A program made the translations under genes and the position numbers. A model generated the notes under the pieces. The model was not told the DNA's origin. It worked only from the letters and a program-made list of their open reading frames with translations, and did no database searches. A stretch of 64,000 nucleotides of DNA from Pseudonocardia petroleophila (lineage in GTDB: Bacteria; Actinomycetota; Actinomycetes; Mycobacteriales; Pseudonocardiaceae): the NCBI RefSeq assembly GCF_014235185.1, contig NZ_CP060131.1:1681501-1745500 (forward strand), in the 5' to 3' direction. Each line of letters begins with the position of its first letter. Position 1 is the first letter of the stretch. Below are positions 9,422-18,579 of the stretch, in pieces.

Positions 9422-9856
9422 GTGGAGGTGACCGAGTCCGAACTGGCTCGAGTCCCGGCGGGGAACGTTCGCGGGCTCCGGGCGGAGTTCGGCACGATCT
9501 GGGCAGCGGCTGAGTTGCGGATGGCCACGGCAGCAGCCAACGGGTTGACCGACTGGTACTCGGGCGGAGTCGTCGCCACCTGCCGATGGCTCGCCGACGC
9601 GGCTGTCACCGACCAGACCGGACGGCGCCGCTTGCCGAGATCACCTGCGACGGGGCAGGTCGTCCGCGCCTACGAGGAACTGATCGAGGCGGAGTACCTC
9701 GCCGCCGAGAACTTGCACCTGGCGCGCCCGGACCTCATCGAGCACCGCCCCGGGTGGTGTGAGGGGGTTCGGGCCACGCTGCGGTGGGCGTGGCGATGCA
9801 ACGGTCCGGCTCCCTATGCCGAACCCCACGCAGCTAGCAGCTTGCCTGGTCAGTAG
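9422..9856 (+). CDS. Hypothetical protein next to the relaxase gene
   Basis: A 144-residue protein of unknown function. No named domain was recognised. The sequence is well-behaved coding sequence, with WYSGGVVATCRWLADA followed by a helical VVRAYEELIEAEYLAAENL segment. It starts on GTG without a clear ribosome binding site, so translation may be leaderless or the start may differ. It runs convergently into the relaxase gene with a 7-bp overlap of the two ends, which suggests it belongs to the mobile element and marks its left part. Confidence 0.6.
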   Translation: MEVTESELARVPAGNVRGLRAEFGTIWAAAELRMATAAANGLTDWYSGGVVATCRWLADAAVTDQTGRRRLPRSPATGQVVRAYEELIEAEYLAAENLHLARPDLIEHRPGWCEGVRATLRWAWRCNGPAPYAEPHAASSLPGQ

Positions 9857-12800
9857 TCCCCGTAGGCGAACTCATGTTCGTCCGTGTGCTCGTCGACGGC
9901 CGCCTGGTCGTCGGCGTGCCAGTGGGCGAGTTCGGCAGCACGGTGTTCGCTGGCTTCCCTCCCGTCGAGCGCTTCGCGGGCACGGATCTCGGCCAGCGAG
10001 CGGCGGGCGCCGTCGATCGAGTCGGCGGTCTCGTCGGCGCTGGGGACCCGGACAGCGTCCTCGCCCATCGCTCGCGGTTCGTCCGCGGCGATCTCGCGAA
10101 CGTCGACGTCGTCGTCGCGGTGCTCGGTGCGGTGGTGGTCGTCCGTGGCGAGGTCAGACTCGGTGATCTCCAAGTAGCGGTCGTCGGCGGCGACAGCTTG
10201 ATCGTGGGCATCGAGCCATTCTTCGGCGGTGACGCGCTGCTCCGGCTCAGCGTCGTCGACGTGCCGCAGCGCGAGTTCGGCCTTGGACCGCTCGGCCCGT
10301 ACGCGGCTGCCAGCGGTGTGGGCAAGGAACGCCGCTCGGGCGTCGTCGACCTCCTGCAGTTGCCCGGCTCGAACGTCGAGGGTGTCTGCGAGTGCCGCGG
10401 CTTCCCGGGCCTCGCGCTGGAGCCGCTCCAGGTCATCGGGGTGTGCGGTGGTGGACTCGGCCGTACGGAGGGCGGCGATCTCGCGGTGGCGATCGGCTGC
10501 CTGACGGGTGCCGGCGAGCTCGTTGGAGACGTAGCGCGGCGCCCAGGTCAGTTCGCGTTCCCAGGCTCGGACACGCATGCGCAGCTGCCCGTCGGACAGT
10601 TCCAACTCCTCCCGGTCGATCTCCGGGCGGCCGAGAGCGCGCCACGCTGCCCGGTAAGCGGCGTAGGCCTCGGGCTGCCCTGGCTGCGGGGACGGTCCGA
10701 GGGCCTCGTTCGTGTCATCGTGGCCACGCAGCTCTCGATAGGCGGCCACGGTCCCGGCTCGGATCTCCCATTCGCTGCGTTCGATCGGGTCAGTAGGAAC
10801 TGGACCGAAGGCCTCGACCGCCCATGCGTGCTCGGTCGCGGCCGTCTGCCGGCCGAGCTCGGCGGCGCGTTCGTCGGCTCGGGAGGCGAGCACCGTGAGG
10901 TAGTCCTTCCACTCCGCGTTATCGGTACGCGGGATCCAGTCGGTCCAGGCGGTGCCGGTGGGATCGAGTTGGCGGTCGTACTGCGTGGTGATCCGGCTGT
11001 AGACCACGTTCGTCGGGTTGCGGGCGTCGTCGAGCGGCCGGTCCGCGATCGCCTCGTGCAGGACCTGTCGAGGGTCGTGGCCGGCGAGTTCAGCGCGGCG
11101 CAGGACCCGGGCGAGGGATGCCGCGCCGTCATCAGCCGCGATCCGGCCGCGCTGCTCCGCACTCAGCGCACCGTTGGCGACGAGCTGGTCGAGCCAGGTC
11201 GCGGTGCGTTCAGTGGCGGCCATCTGCGCAGCGTCGGCGAGTAGCTCGGCGGCGGCGCGGACGCTGCCCAGGTCGTCAGCGGACTCGGTGGCGGTGGCCA
11301 GCGCGGAGCGTGCGACGGCGTGGTCGGCGTCGGCAAGGACGCCGGCGAGGACGGCGATCGGGTCGCGGTGCAGCGTCTCGTGCTCCCGTCCCTGCGCCGG
11401 GTCCTGGGCGCCGGTGTGGGTGGTGACATGCGCGGTGTTGGCGTCGCGACCGCGGGACATCGCCACGTAGACCGCGGCCGGGGAGGTGGAGGCGGTGACG
11501 ACGGAGTGGCTGGTGTCGACCGTCTGACCTTGCGCCGCGTGCACAGTGAGCGCGTAGCCGAGGGTGAGGTGTTCGGCGACGTAGGAGGCGGGCAGCACCA
11601 TCCGCTCCCCCACCTCCGCGCCATCCGCGCTGAGGGCGGTGGTCACATCGAGGCCACCGTCGGGCCGGAGAGCGGTGACGCGGTAGGTCTCGCGGTTGAT
11701 CGGGCCGCGCCGGTTGCCGTCGAGTCCGGCGAGGTCCCAGCCGTTGCGGCGGGCCTGGACCAGGTCCCCGACCCCGGCGAAGGTGCCCTGCATCCCCAAC
11801 GCGACCCCGTGCTCGTCGACCTGACCGAGCCGGATCAGCTCGGCGCGCAGCTGCGCCGACAGCCGCGCGGCCTGCTCGTTGTCGTCGACCAGCAGCAATG
11901 ACCGCTGATCGGACAGGGTGTCGGCCAACCAGCCGCGAGCCGCGGAGGTCTCGGCCTGCCCACGCGTTCCGGCATCGAGCAGCCGGCCGTGTTCGTGGTA
12001 GTCGCGCAGCACGTCGGTGTCCCCGGCGCGCAGCCGCAGCGACGCCTCCCGTTCCCATTCCGCTGTGAACCGGCGGGCCTCGGCGAGCTCGTAGCGTCCC
12101 CCGGCCGCGGCGAGTAGCTCCATCCCGCCGCCGGCGCCGACGGCGGAGAGCTGGCGGTGGTCTCCGACGAGCAGCAGCTTCGCTCCGGCAGCCTCGACGC
12201 GTTGTTGGATGGCGACCAGGGCGGGGGTGTCGGTCATCGCGGACTCGTCGACGACCACCAGGTCTCCGGCGTGCAGCCGCCACGCCTCGTCCCCGGCGAC
12301 CGGGCGGGGCCCGTCGGTGTCGGTGCCGGTGGCGAGGCGTTCCTGGGTGGCGAGCCAGCGCGCCACGTTCCGCGCGGTCAACCCCTCGGCGGTGAGGACA
12401 TCAGTGGCGATCTGCGAGGTCGCTAATCCGAACACCCGCCGAGCCTGCTCACCCTCGACCTGCTCGGCTTGGGTCCAGCAGCGGGCGATCGTCCCGACCA
12501 CGAACGACTTTCCCGTTCCCGCCGGGCCGACCAGCGACTCGATGTGCGCGCCGGAGGTCAGGACCCCGCGGACCGCGGCGGCCTGGTCGACCCCGAGCTC
12601 GAGCCCCGACTCCCGCAGGTCCTCGAGGAACTGCTTCGCGACCTCCGGTCGCAGCGCCGCCGCACCGCCGGGGATGCGGGCGGCGGCGAGGACACGTTCG
12701 GTCCGCACGTGCTCCGGCGTGGAGTACAGCTGCGCACCATGGGCCTGGTAGGTGGACTCCCCGTTCTCTCGCCGCAGCACGTCCGGCAATGACTCCGCGC

Positions 12801-14205
12801 CCGGGCGGGCCGCGTCGAGGGGGACGGCCTGGGCGAGGGCGTCGTCGGTCAGCTGATCGAGCAACTTCCCCACCTGTGCCCCGTCCGGGATGCCGAGGTA
12901 GTCCGGCAGGGCCCGGTTGATCGCGCTGGCCAGATCCGACGCCGTCCACGCCGCCTTCCGCTCCTGAACATCAGCCAGCGCAGTCTCGATCACCGCCTGC
13001 GGCGACCACTCCCGCGGCGCCTGACCCTGCCCCCGCGCCGCCAGAGCGGCGTGGGCGACACCATCGAGGCCACCGTCGATATCCGCACGCAGTTGCCCAT
13101 CCACCCGGTCCAGTACCTGTTCGCGGGTCTCCCACTCGTGCGACTTCGCCCGCCGCGTCGCGAACGTGGCCTGCCGCGACAACCGGTCCCGCTCGGCGCT
13201 GTTCGCGGCCCGGCCGTGGCGGGTCTCGTAGGCGTCGATCAGCTCCTGGGCCTTCGCGGTCACCGCGCGGCGGCGTGAGGAGATGAGGTCCATCGCCTCC
13301 TGCGCGACCCCGACGATCTCCCGTGCCTTCCCGTCCGGGCGGGTGGCGATCAACATGCCCAACGCGTGGGTCAACCGCTCCTCGGTGGTGCGCTCGGCGA
13401 CCGCCGCGGCGGCGGCGCGCCACCGGTAGAGACCTCGGCCGTCGATCGTGCGCCAGGTCCCGTCCGGGCCCTCGACACGGTTGAGGATGCCGTTGTGGAT
13501 GTGCAGCTGCGGGTCGTGATCCCGCGAGTCGTGCTGGAAGAACGACGCCACCACCAACCCGTGCGCATCCACATACCGGCCCGCCGCCCCGCCGTGGTGG
13601 CCGACCCGGGAGTAGCCGGCGTGCTCGGCGAGGTAGGCGAGCCCGGCGTTGTTCCCGGCCCAGATCGCGTCCTCGACGCTCTGCCGGAACGCCGCCCACG
13701 CCTGCTCGGTGTCGTGATCGCCGGCGTTGCGGGCGGCGACCTCCTGGGCTTCGAACGCGGTGTGGATGAGCGTCACCGACTTCTGGACGCTGAACGTGGC
13801 ATCGAAGAACGCCACGTTGTGCCGAGCGTTCCGGCCCGCCTCCAGGCGCAGCTCTGAACGGCGTTCAGCCGAGGCGTCCGGCTCCCGTTCAAGGGATGCG
13901 TTGTACAGCTCGTCCTCGGTCATGTATCTGCGGCCGGTGTGCCCGAGGGTGTCCACCTCATCCCAGCGTTCAATGTCGCGGAACCCGTCAGCGCGAGGGT
14001 CGAGGTAGCGCTCGTAGACCGCCCGCATGTCCTGCGCGTCCACCAGACCGGTGAGGCCGAGCTTCTCCGCTCCGGCGCCCCACCAGCGCCCCGGAGGTTC
14101 CCCTTCGGCGACCGCGCCGGTGTAGTAGTTCTCCCGCCCGGTCGCGACCTCCTTCAACAGGTACTCCGGGGAGTAGCCCGAGGCGATGCTCAGCACCCCG
14201 ACCAC
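9850..14205 (-). CDS. MobF-family conjugative relaxase-helicase (TrwC/TraI-like)
   Basis: A 1451-residue protein that would nick the transfer origin, bind the 5' end covalently and unwind the strand. N-terminal relaxase: tyrosines at GYSPEYLL and NYYTG (residues 11, 15, 27, 28) and the metal-binding His triad in QHDSRDHDPQLHIHN (H225, H235, H237). Middle: RecD-like helicase with Walker A VGPAGTGKSFVV, Walker B LVVVDESAMTD, LLVGDHRQLSAVGAGG, and motif VI-type YALTVHAAQGQTVD and YVAMSRGRD. The last 450 residues are charged and helical. It starts on GTG at 14205, or GTG at 14196. It is the last gene of the leftward transfer operon and ends convergently with 9422-9856. Confidence 0.93.
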   Translation of the reverse strand: MVGVLSIASGYSPEYLLKEVATGRENYYTGAVAEGEPPGRWWGAGAEKLGLTGLVDAQDMRAVYERYLDPRADGFRDIERWDEVDTLGHTGRRYMTEDELYNASLEREPDASAERRSELRLEAGRNARHNVAFFDATFSVQKSVTLIHTAFEAQEVAARNAGDHDTEQAWAAFRQSVEDAIWAGNNAGLAYLAEHAGYSRVGHHGGAAGRYVDAHGLVVASFFQHDSRDHDPQLHIHNGILNRVEGPDGTWRTIDGRGLYRWRAAAAAVAERTTEERLTHALGMLIATRPDGKAREIVGVAQEAMDLISSRRRAVTAKAQELIDAYETRHGRAANSAERDRLSRQATFATRRAKSHEWETREQVLDRVDGQLRADIDGGLDGVAHAALAARGQGQAPREWSPQAVIETALADVQERKAAWTASDLASAINRALPDYLGIPDGAQVGKLLDQLTDDALAQAVPLDAARPGAESLPDVLRRENGESTYQAHGAQLYSTPEHVRTERVLAAARIPGGAAALRPEVAKQFLEDLRESGLELGVDQAAAVRGVLTSGAHIESLVGPAGTGKSFVVGTIARCWTQAEQVEGEQARRVFGLATSQIATDVLTAEGLTARNVARWLATQERLATGTDTDGPRPVAGDEAWRLHAGDLVVVDESAMTDTPALVAIQQRVEAAGAKLLLVGDHRQLSAVGAGGGMELLAAAGGRYELAEARRFTAEWEREASLRLRAGDTDVLRDYHEHGRLLDAGTRGQAETSAARGWLADTLSDQRSLLLVDDNEQAARLSAQLRAELIRLGQVDEHGVALGMQGTFAGVGDLVQARRNGWDLAGLDGNRRGPINRETYRVTALRPDGGLDVTTALSADGAEVGERMVLPASYVAEHLTLGYALTVHAAQGQTVDTSHSVVTASTSPAAVYVAMSRGRDANTAHVTTHTGAQDPAQGREHETLHRDPIAVLAGVLADADHAVARSALATATESADDLGSVRAAAELLADAAQMAATERTATWLDQLVANGALSAEQRGRIAADDGAASLARVLRRAELAGHDPRQVLHEAIADRPLDDARNPTNVVYSRITTQYDRQLDPTGTAWTDWIPRTDNAEWKDYLTVLASRADERAAELGRQTAATEHAWAVEAFGPVPTDPIERSEWEIRAGTVAAYRELRGHDDTNEALGPSPQPGQPEAYAAYRAAWRALGRPEIDREELELSDGQLRMRVRAWERELTWAPRYVSNELAGTRQAADRHREIAALRTAESTTAHPDDLERLQREAREAAALADTLDVRAGQLQEVDDARAAFLAHTAGSRVRAERSKAELALRHVDDAEPEQRVTAEEWLDAHDQAVAADDRYLEITESDLATDDHHRTEHRDDDVDVREIAADEPRAMGEDAVRVPSADETADSIDGARRSLAEIRAREALDGREASEHRAAELAHWHADDQAAVDEHTDEHEFAYGDY

Positions 14206-14453
14206 CCCGCAACGATCGTCGCGGAGCGGTTTGCAAGATCAACCGCGCGGAGCGTCGGTTGGGGCCGGCCGGAGGCCGGCCTCCACCCTCGGATCGTGAT
14301 GCATCGGTGTGATCCCTTTGATCTTGGTGCTTGTCGTTCGTGTTCTCGGTTTTTGTTCGTCTGACTGGAGTAGTTCTGGGTCGAGGTTGCTCGGGTTCTG
14401 GTGAATGACTGAGTCGTGGTGCTGGGAGTGCTGGTTCGGGTCGATGTAGTCAT
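14190..14453 (-). CDS. Possible small Ser/Thr-rich protein between DUF2637 gene and relaxase
   Basis: An 87-codon frame whose ATG overlaps the stop of the upstream DUF2637 gene (ATGA) and is preceded by GAGGAGAG at good spacing, so initiation signals are strong. The product starts MTTSTRTSTPSTTTQSFTRT and stays Ser/Thr/Arg-rich. No domain is recognised, and base composition is lower in GC than the neighbours. It overlaps the candidate oriT and the relaxase start. It could be a real small protein or a translated leader that couples the operon to the relaxase gene. Confidence 0.35.
   Translation of the reverse strand: MTTSTRTSTPSTTTQSFTRTRATSTQNYSSQTNKNREHERQAPRSKGSHRCITIRGWRPASGRPQPTLRAVDLANRSATIVAGWSGC
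14221..14284. other. Candidate transfer origin (oriT) upstream of the relaxase
   Basis: The stretch just before the relaxase gene has the repeat structure expected of an oriT. There are two copies of GCGGAGCG around an inverted repeat CAACCG (14240-14245) / CGGTTG (14256-14261), and a perfect 14-bp palindrome GGAGGCCGGCCTCC at 14271-14284. MobF relaxases usually nick close to a hairpin adjacent to their own gene. The nic site itself is not identified; part of this could instead be a terminator. Confidence 0.35.
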
Positions 14454-15268
14454 GGCTGGGTGCTCTCCTCGATGGTCGGGTCGTCGTCGTTGGTGATCAG
14501 GTGCAGCGGTGTCGGTTCCTCGCGGAGGGTCTTCAGGACGGTTCCGGCGGTGCCTCGGGAGACCTCGGCGATCGCGGCGAGCTCGGTGACGCTGGGAAGG
14601 TCGCCGCGGCGGTGGGCGTGCCGCAGCGCGGCCGCCCGAGCCCGATCGCTGGCCGGGGACTCCACCGCGCGCGATGCCCGGTGTTCAACCGGTGCCGACG
14701 GCAGAGCGGGGCGGGTCTCCAGAGGCCGGTCACCGGCTGAACGCCGAACACCGGTAGCAACCGGCGGCGCGGCGTCGTACATCGGCTGTTCAGGCTGAAC
14801 GGTGGTGAACAGTCCGGGTTGAACACCGCCGGTGTACGCCGGGGAGTCCGACTCCGGGGACGTATCCCGGTCGTCGGTCGCCAGAAGGTAGAGCAGGTGG
14901 GCGACAATCGCGGCGGCGACTGCGGGCCACGCGCCGACGCCGAATCGCAGGGCCGGGGAGGCGTCGACCGCTGAGCCGGACGCGAGGAACACCGCCTGCG
15001 CGAGTCCAGATAGACCGGCGGCGAGCACGACGACCGCCCATGCGTAGCGCGCCGCCGAGCCGTGCAGCCGGGCCGTGGCCGCGTAGGCGACGAGCGCGAG
15101 CCCGTCGGTGATCAAGGGGTAGATCCACGCGATTCCGGCCGGGACGCGGGCGGCGTGGGCCACCTCGTAGAGACCGTGCGCCGTCGCGACCGCGGCGCCG
15201 AGCGCGACGGCGAGGCCGGGAAGCCAGATCGCGGCCCGCACGCTACGTCCGGGCTCGTCGCCGCTCAC
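14450..15268 (-). CDS. DUF2637 membrane protein with C-terminal HTH-like region
   Basis: A 272-residue protein found in actinobacterial integrative elements. Four hydrophobic segments fill roughly residues 8-125 (LPGLAVALGAAVATAHGLYE, IAWIYPLITDGLALVAYAA, YAWAVVVLAAGLSGLAQAVF, WPAVAAAIVAHLLYLLA), the DUF2637 arrangement. A linker follows, then SVTELAAIAEVSRGTAGTVLKTL, which looks like a helix-turn-helix. The GTG at 15268 is chosen because it overlaps the stop of the DUF4913 gene (GTGA). Its role in transfer is unproven; the position in the coupling-protein operon suggests a membrane partner of DNA transfer or a regulator. Confidence 0.8.
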   Translation of the reverse strand: MSGDEPGRSVRAAIWLPGLAVALGAAVATAHGLYEVAHAARVPAGIAWIYPLITDGLALVAYAATARLHGSAARYAWAVVVLAAGLSGLAQAVFLASGSAVDASPALRFGVGAWPAVAAAIVAHLLYLLATDDRDTSPESDSPAYTGGVQPGLFTTVQPEQPMYDAAPPVATGVRRSAGDRPLETRPALPSAPVEHRASRAVESPASDRARAAALRHAHRRGDLPSVTELAAIAEVSRGTAGTVLKTLREEPTPLHLITNDDDPTIEESTQP

Positions 15269-15924
15269 CGGTAGTACTTCCGGGTCATCGGGCCCGGCTC
15301 GGGCGCGGGGTCGGCGCGGCGCGGACCCCACCACGCCGCGATCAGCGGGACGGCTTCCACCCCGGGCAGCACCGGTGCCTCGGCCGGTCGACGGTCCCAG
15401 CCCTCCCGCGTCATGTGGTTCTCCAGCGAGCACGACCCGGCGAACTGCTTGATCCGGCGCACGACACCGGGCCGCTGCCGGTCGTGCCAGTCCCCGACCA
15501 GCGCGACCGACGCGGCCTTTCCCTGGTAGGCCGCGAGCCAGGCGTGCATCAGCCAGAGGAGCTCCTCGACGATCTCGGGGTGCCAGCACCAGCACTCGGG
15601 CAGCGTCTGGAACCCGTCGTGGTAGCGCAGGTAGACCGCCGGAATCCACGTCACGAGCTCGTCGAGGATGAGCAGGGCGGTCGGTTCGTCGGCGGGCAGC
15701 ATCAACCAGGACGGGCACGGCGTCGGACCGCGCCGGGATTCGAGAGCGGAGACCGTCGTCGTCAGGTCAGCGACGAGCGCGACGACCTCGTCGAGGCGGT
15801 CCGACAGACCGGCGACCCGGCCGAGCTGCCGGCGAAGATCCTCGATCTCGCGGGCGAGCGCGGCGACCGAGCTCGATCCGTTCGTTTCGCTGTTCCCCGG
15901 CGCGGGCGGGACGGGTGGCTTCAT
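15265..15924 (-). CDS. DUF4913 family protein with N-terminal coiled coil
   Basis: A 219-residue protein. A low-complexity start is followed by a heptad-rich helix (VAALAREIEDLRRQLGRVAG onward to about residue 60), predicted to be a coiled coil. The tryptophan-rich core ELVTWIPAVYLRYHDGFQTL...CWCWHPEIVEELLWLMHAWL...GDWHDRQRPGVVRRI matches the DUF4913 pattern common next to coupling proteins in actinobacterial elements. The ATG at 15924 overlaps the coupling-protein stop (ATGA). Biochemical function is unknown; it may be an adaptor of the transfer complex. Confidence 0.75.
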   Translation of the reverse strand: MKPPVPPAPGNSETNGSSSVAALAREIEDLRRQLGRVAGLSDRLDEVVALVADLTTTVSALESRRGPTPCPSWLMLPADEPTALLILDELVTWIPAVYLRYHDGFQTLPECWCWHPEIVEELLWLMHAWLAAYQGKAASVALVGDWHDRQRPGVVRRIKQFAGSCSLENHMTREGWDRRPAEAPVLPGVEAVPLIAAWWGPRRADPAPEPGPMTRKYYR

Positions 15925-17774
15925 CGGGTTCCCCGATCCGGCAGGGGGTTCTGCTCGACGACCCGGAGCTGCGGCACCCGCGTGCTGCTGGCCGCTCGGC
16001 GAGCTCGGTCTGCCCGACCGGTACGGCCGACAGACGCTCCGAGGCCGGCGAGCGCGTCGTATCCACGGACGACACCGATGCGTGCTCTCTCGACCGCGCG
16101 CGTCCACTGGTCCCGCACCACCCACAACTGCTTGACCAGCCGGGGATGGCGCCGCAGGAACGCTGCGGTGCGCACGTCACGCCGTCGCCAGGCCATCGTC
16201 GCGCGCCCGATCACCGGCCCGATACCGCGGCGGATCACCAGCACCTGCCCGGCCGGCAGGTTCGCGATCTGCGAAGGCGGTACGACCGGCACCTTCCGCG
16301 TGGTCCGGGACGCGACGCGCCCGTGCAGGTCCGTGGTGGTGATCGGCTCGTCCCGCTCCCCCGCCAGCGTCGCCCAGAACTGCAGGTCGTCCCGGTCGCG
16401 GGTGCCGCCGAAGACCATCACGGTGCCGGTGTTGTTCAGGATCGTCGCGGTGTTGTGTTCGCCCCACTTCGCCAGCAACTGCGCCCTCGACTGGAAAGCC
16501 GCGAGGATCGTGACGCCGCGACCACCCATGTCCGCCGTCCACGACTCCAGCGGGACCGGCGAGATCAGCGCGGCCTCGTCGAGCGCCAGTGTCAGCGGTG
16601 GATCGAGCCGACCGGCGGGCTCGACGGCCGCCAGCCGCCGGGCCTCCCGGGCGATGTGTCCGGTGAGCGCGCACACCAGCGGTGCGGCCTGGGTCTCCTC
16701 GGCGCCGAGCAGGAAGACCGTCGCCCTGGTTCCGAGCAGCTGCGCGACGTCGAATCCGTGCCCCGGCGAGGCGGCCGCAGCAGCGGCCGGGTGGGTGAGC
16801 CAGCCGAGGGCCGGCATCACGCTCGACGTCACCGACGTTCGGGTGCGCTCGTTCGTCGACACGAACTGGGTGGCGTCCTGCTCGAACGCCGGCACACCGG
16901 AGCGCCGGAGCAGGACGGGGACCTCGCGCGCAGCGTCGTCGGCGTCGGCGACCCAGCGCAGGACGTCGGCCATCTGCTTTCCGCCGAGCGCTGCGGCGTG
17001 GAGCAGCGCGGCGAGCACGCGCCGGGCCTGGGCGTCCCAGAACTCACGGTCCCCCGATCCGGCCCGGCCGGTGGCGGCGAGCAGATCGGTCGCGCGCTCC
17101 ACAGCCGTGACCGGATCCGCGCAGCCCGTCAGGGGATCGAACGTGATCGTGGACGGGATGCCGCCGAGGCCGACGGCGTTGAAGACGAACACCGGGCCCT
17201 TGGCCGCGCGGAGCGGACCGCACAGGTCGTGCAGATCCGTTCTCGTCGAGGTGACGACGGCGGCGCCCGGGGCGTCGATGACCCGGCCGGCCAACCAGCC
17301 GGTCTTCCCCACTCGCGGACCGCCGAAGATGATGACGACGTCCTCGATCAGCGACCAGACCCGCACCACTCCGGCCCGGCAGAGCTCGACCGCCACTTCC
17401 GAGGTCGGCAGGCGCCGGCGACGCCACCGGGACAGGCCAGCGAGCGAGGGGCGGACCGTCCCGGACCGGCGGCGCATTGCCGACGCCGACGCGTGCCGCA
17501 CGATGTCGGCCGTCGAGGCGACGCCGGCCTTACGTCTGGTGCGTGCACTCCACCGCGTCACGATGCTCGCCGAGCGTGCCCAGCGGTGCCAGACGACCAC
17601 CGCACCGAGCACCCCGACGGCCAGGTAGACCGGCCAGGTGAGCTGGCGCATCAGTGTCACGGCCGGAAGTGCCGCGAACAGTCCCGCCCCCGCGGCGACG
17701 CCGTAGGCGCCGCGACGCCATGCGATCAGGGCCACCGCAACCAGGGCGGTGAGCAGCAGAGCGGGGCTGGTCAT
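15921..17774 (-). CDS. VirD4/TraG-like type IV coupling protein
   Basis: A 617-residue ATPase that in conjugation recruits the relaxosome to the secretion channel. The first 65 residues have two to three membrane segments (ALLLTALVAVALIAW, VYLAVGVLGAVVVW). Walker A is FGGPRVGKT (151-158) and Walker B is LTLALDEAAL (D399, E400), followed by an RNA/DNA-pump-type MGGRGVTILAAFQSRAQLLAKWG block and GTVMVFGG, both typical of VirD4/TraG. The ATG at 17774 overlaps the upstream stop. Operon order 17771-gene, T4CP, DUF4913, DUF2637, relaxase, every junction overlapping by 4 bp, indicates tight translational coupling. Confidence 0.92.
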   Translation of the reverse strand: MTSPALLLTALVAVALIAWRRGAYGVAAGAGLFAALPAVTLMRQLTWPVYLAVGVLGAVVVWHRWARSASIVTRWSARTRRKAGVASTADIVRHASASAMRRRSGTVRPSLAGLSRWRRRRLPTSEVAVELCRAGVVRVWSLIEDVVIIFGGPRVGKTGWLAGRVIDAPGAAVVTSTRTDLHDLCGPLRAAKGPVFVFNAVGLGGIPSTITFDPLTGCADPVTAVERATDLLAATGRAGSGDREFWDAQARRVLAALLHAAALGGKQMADVLRWVADADDAAREVPVLLRRSGVPAFEQDATQFVSTNERTRTSVTSSVMPALGWLTHPAAAAAASPGHGFDVAQLLGTRATVFLLGAEETQAAPLVCALTGHIAREARRLAAVEPAGRLDPPLTLALDEAALISPVPLESWTADMGGRGVTILAAFQSRAQLLAKWGEHNTATILNNTGTVMVFGGTRDRDDLQFWATLAGERDEPITTTDLHGRVASRTTRKVPVVPPSQIANLPAGQVLVIRRGIGPVIGRATMAWRRRDVRTAAFLRRHPRLVKQLWVVRDQWTRAVERARIGVVRGYDALAGLGASVGRTGRADRARRAASSTRVPQLRVVEQNPLPDRGTR

Positions 17775-18145
17775 GCCGTCACCTCCACACCGATGTGCGA
17801 GATCGCCGACCAGAAGCCGTTGGCGTGCTCGTGGGCCGAGGCGAGCGCGTCGCGCAGCAGGGCGAGCCGCTCGGCCGCGTCGGCCAACCGGGCCACGGGG
17901 TCGATCTCGCGGGTGTCGTCGTAGACGCGGCGACCGTCCGCGTAGCGGGAGACCTGCTGCCGCAGCACGTTCGCGAGATCCTCTAGTCCGTAGAGCGTGG
18001 GGACGAGCGCGGCGGCCAGGGCGTAGAAGTCGGCGTGGTCCGGCGACGCCCAGCGCTGGAACCGGACGGTGTCCGCCCACGCCTGTTCACCGGCCTCGGC
18101 ACTGACCACGGCCGGACGCGCTTCCTCGGTTTCGGCGGTACTCAT
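17771..18145 (-). CDS. Hypothetical protein in the transfer operon
   Basis: A 124-residue, mostly helical protein with no recognised domain. Seen: FQRWASPDHADFYALAAAL, LYGLEDLANVLRQQVSRYAD and DAAERLALLRDALASAHEHA, giving three amphipathic helices and a likely oligomeric helical bundle. Both ends overlap neighbours by 4 bp (ATGA), between the WhiB-like gene and the coupling protein. Its position suggests an accessory mobilization factor; this is inference only. Confidence 0.65.
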   Translation of the reverse strand: MSTAETEEARPAVVSAEAGEQAWADTVRFQRWASPDHADFYALAAALVPTLYGLEDLANVLRQQVSRYADGRRVYDDTREIDPVARLADAAERLALLRDALASAHEHANGFWSAISHIGVEVTA

Positions 18146-18579
18146 GCCACTCCCCTCGTCGTGCTCGTGTCCGTGAACTGCGTGGCCCAGCGGGCGACCG
18201 TCCGGGCCGATACGCCGCACCGGCGTGCGACCTCCTGCTGCGTTCGGCCGGCGGCCAGGAGGACGCGACCGGCCGCCTGGATCTCCGATCGCGTCGCGTC
18301 GGGCCGCGGACCGTCGTCGAGGGCGACCACCGGTTCGACCACCGTCTTGCGGGGACGGGGAATGCGTCGTTCCTCCGGCGTCAGTCCGCCGGCGATGCCG
18401 TACGGGATGCGCGCCCGCGCCTCGACCAGGCACTCGGCCCGGACGACGCACCGTGCGCAGACGCTCTTCGCGAGTGCGACCTGCGCGTCGAGCGCCGGAC
18501 CGTCCTCGGCGGTCGGGAAGAAGATCTCCGGGTCCTCGAACCGGCAGGCGGCTCGTTCCATCCAGTCGTTGCCGTTCAC
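18142..18579 (-). CDS. WhiB-like Fe-S protein with C-terminal helix-turn-helix
   Basis: A 145-residue WhiB-family protein. The four cysteines that bind the [4Fe-4S] cluster are present: C12 (RAACRFEDPEIFFP), C41 and C44 (SVCARC) and C50 (RAECL), followed by PYGIAGGLTPEERR, the G[VI]WGG turn with Ala in place of Trp. Unusually for a short WhiB protein it continues into EIQAAGRVLLAAGRTQQEVA and RRCGVSARTVARWATQF, a recognisable HTH with its own DNA-binding potential. The GTG at 18579 overlaps the stop of the preceding membrane protein. A redox- or NO-responsive control of the transfer operon is plausible. Confidence 0.85.
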   Translation of the reverse strand: MNGNDWMERAACRFEDPEIFFPTAEDGPALDAQVALAKSVCARCVVRAECLVEARARIPYGIAGGLTPEERRIPRPRKTVVEPVVALDDGPRPDATRSEIQAAGRVLLAAGRTQQEVARRCGVSARTVARWATQFTDTSTTRGVA

